From positions 1 to 7,159 of the forward strand of contig JAPKCN010000096.1 in the NCBI GenBank assembly GCA_028822945.1: a stretch of DNA of 7,159 nucleotides. The letters run 5' to 3'. Numbering within the stretch: the first letter of the stretch is position 1; each line of letters starts with the position of its first letter. The translations under genes and the position numbers were made by a program. Under the pieces are notes generated by a model. It was not told the DNA's origin. It was given only the letters and a program-made list of their open reading frames with translations, and ran no database searches. This stretch comes from Porticoccaceae bacterium. GTDB taxonomy: Bacteria; Pseudomonadota; Gammaproteobacteria; Pseudomonadales; Porticoccaceae. This document shows positions 6,843-7,159 of the stretch, piece after piece.

Positions 6843-6866
6843 GTTGTACAAAGCGCTTTGAACAAC
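6843..6866. promoter_or_regulatory. 24-bp near-perfect palindrome overlapping the tRNA promoter, operator-like
   Basis: The symmetric core CAAAGCGCTTTG (6849-6860) is perfect. It is flanked by GTTGT (6843-6847) and ACAAC (6862-6866), with a single A/A mismatch pair (6848/6861), giving 11 of 12 matching pairs. GCTTTG (6838-6843) adds a third half-site on the left. The right half covers the -35 hexamer of the tRNA-Leu promoter. Such symmetry suggests a dimeric DNA-binding protein, but I cannot name one. Confidence 0.5.
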
Positions 6867-6885
6867 GCCCGAGCGTTGATATACT
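6858..6885 (+). promoter_or_regulatory. Sigma-70 promoter of tRNA-Leu with GC-rich discriminator
   Basis: The -35 box is TTGAAC (6858-6863), the spacer is 16 bp, and the -10 box is TATACT (6880-6885). The bases just after the -10 are CGCCGCCGCCGC, a GC-rich discriminator typical of stringently controlled stable-RNA promoters. Transcription would begin near 6892, about 27 bases before the tRNA. Confidence 0.75.
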
Positions 6886-6918
6886 CGCCGCCGCCGCATC
6901 AATGCGAAAAAATGCAAG

Positions 6919-7005
6919 GCCAGAGTGGTGAAATTGGTAGACACAGGGGACTCAAAATCCCCCGCCCTTAAAAGCGTGCCGGTTCGAGTCCGGCCTCTGG
7001 TACCA
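6919..7005 (+). tRNA. tRNA-Leu (anticodon CAA, reads UUG)
   Basis: A complete 87-base class II tRNA. The acceptor is GCCAGAG (6919-6925) against CTCTGGT (6995-7001), D-stem GTG/CAC, and anticodon stem GGGGA/TCCCC around the loop CTCAAAA. The anticodon CAA is at 6953-6955. A long variable arm (6963-6977) marks it as Leu/Ser type, the T-arm is GCCGG-TTCGAGT-CCGGC (6978-6994), the discriminator is A, and CCA (7003-7005) is encoded. It resembles E. coli leuX closely in the D-arm, anticodon loop and T-arm. The first acceptor pair is G-U rather than the usual G-C. It has its own promoter and terminator, divergent from queA. Confidence 0.97.
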
Positions 7006-7011
7006 TTATAA

Positions 7012-7111
7012 AGTCCAATGACATCCTCTGGTATCCTATAGGCCCTTTAAATAAGGGCTTTTTTGTATCTGACAGAATATTGCCATCCATATTAGTCCAT
7101 TGACATCGTCT
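7012..7111 (+). repeat. 18-bp imperfect direct repeat downstream of tRNA-Leu
   Basis: AGTCCAATGACATCCTCT (7012-7029) and AGTCCATTGACATCGTCT (7094-7111) match at 16 of 18 positions, 82 bases apart. Both are preceded by CCAT and a short AT stretch; in the first copy that CCA is the tRNA 3' end. The first copy also carries CCTCTGGTA (7025-7033), a repeat of the tRNA acceptor end at 6994-7002. The arrangement resembles an integrase attachment region, but this is inference. Confidence 0.6.
7042..7064 (+). terminator. Intrinsic terminator of tRNA-Leu
   Basis: The stem GCCCTT (7042-7047)/AAGGGC (7053-7058), loop TAAAT and six T (7059-7064) form a textbook Rho-independent terminator 37 bases after the tRNA end. 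Confidence 0.9.
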
Positions 7112-7116
7112 ATATA

Positions 7117-7136
7117 TGACGGTATTTTTGACGGTA
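7117..7136 (+). repeat. Direct repeat TGACGGTA x2, 12-bp spacing
   Basis: TGACGGTA occurs at 7117-7124 and 7129-7136, separated by TTTT, so the period is 12 bases (about one helical turn). Short direct repeats of this spacing beside a tRNA 3' end are typical of arm-type binding sites of tyrosine recombinases. No recombinase gene is visible before the window ends. Confidence 0.55.
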
Positions 7137-7159
7137 CATCAGTTCGCTTTGGATTTATA

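Overview
The window looks like a piece of a gammaproteobacterial chromosome. The evidence is the minus-strand queA-tgt-secD-secF block (positions 6655 down to 1561), Tgt and QueA starts that align with the E. coli proteins, a SecD of exactly the E. coli length (615 aa), and a tRNA-Leu(CAA) with an encoded CCA end. The genus cannot be read from this; a marine or environmental gammaproteobacterium is a guess.

Layout. Positions 1-546 hold no protein gene. They contain two related hairpin/terminator modules (23-198), then two abutting microsatellites, (CGCTGGG)4 at 237-264 and (CAATAGAG)7 at 265-320, then an AT-rich leader. Positions 547-1419 (+) encode a crotonase-superfamily protein that lacks both classical hydratase glutamates but carries the glutamate of enoyl-CoA isomerase-like members. 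A short convergent gap (1420-1560) follows. Next come, all on the minus strand, secF, secD, tgt and queA. To the right of queA lie a leader, a 24-bp near-perfect palindrome, a strong stable-RNA-type promoter, tRNA-Leu(CAA) on the plus strand, its terminator, and a set of short direct repeats up to the right edge.

How the genes work together. Tgt and QueA carry out consecutive steps of queuosine tRNA modification: base exchange of guanine for preQ1, then conversion to epoxyqueuosine. SecD and SecF form the membrane complex that uses the proton-motive force to help SecYEG export proteins. The two functions share an operon by conserved synteny, not by pathway. The expected yajC between tgt and secD is absent: only 76 bases separate them. 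The crotonase is a separate plus-strand unit, probably acting on acyl-CoA substrates.

The most promising places to look further are the tRNA-Leu 3' flank (repeats resembling an integrase attachment region, with the window ending just where an integrase might begin), the operator-like palindrome overlapping the tRNA promoter, the missing yajC, and the G-quadruplex-capable microsatellite pair. I do not see a clearly undescribed multi-gene system here; the coding content is ordinary core genome.
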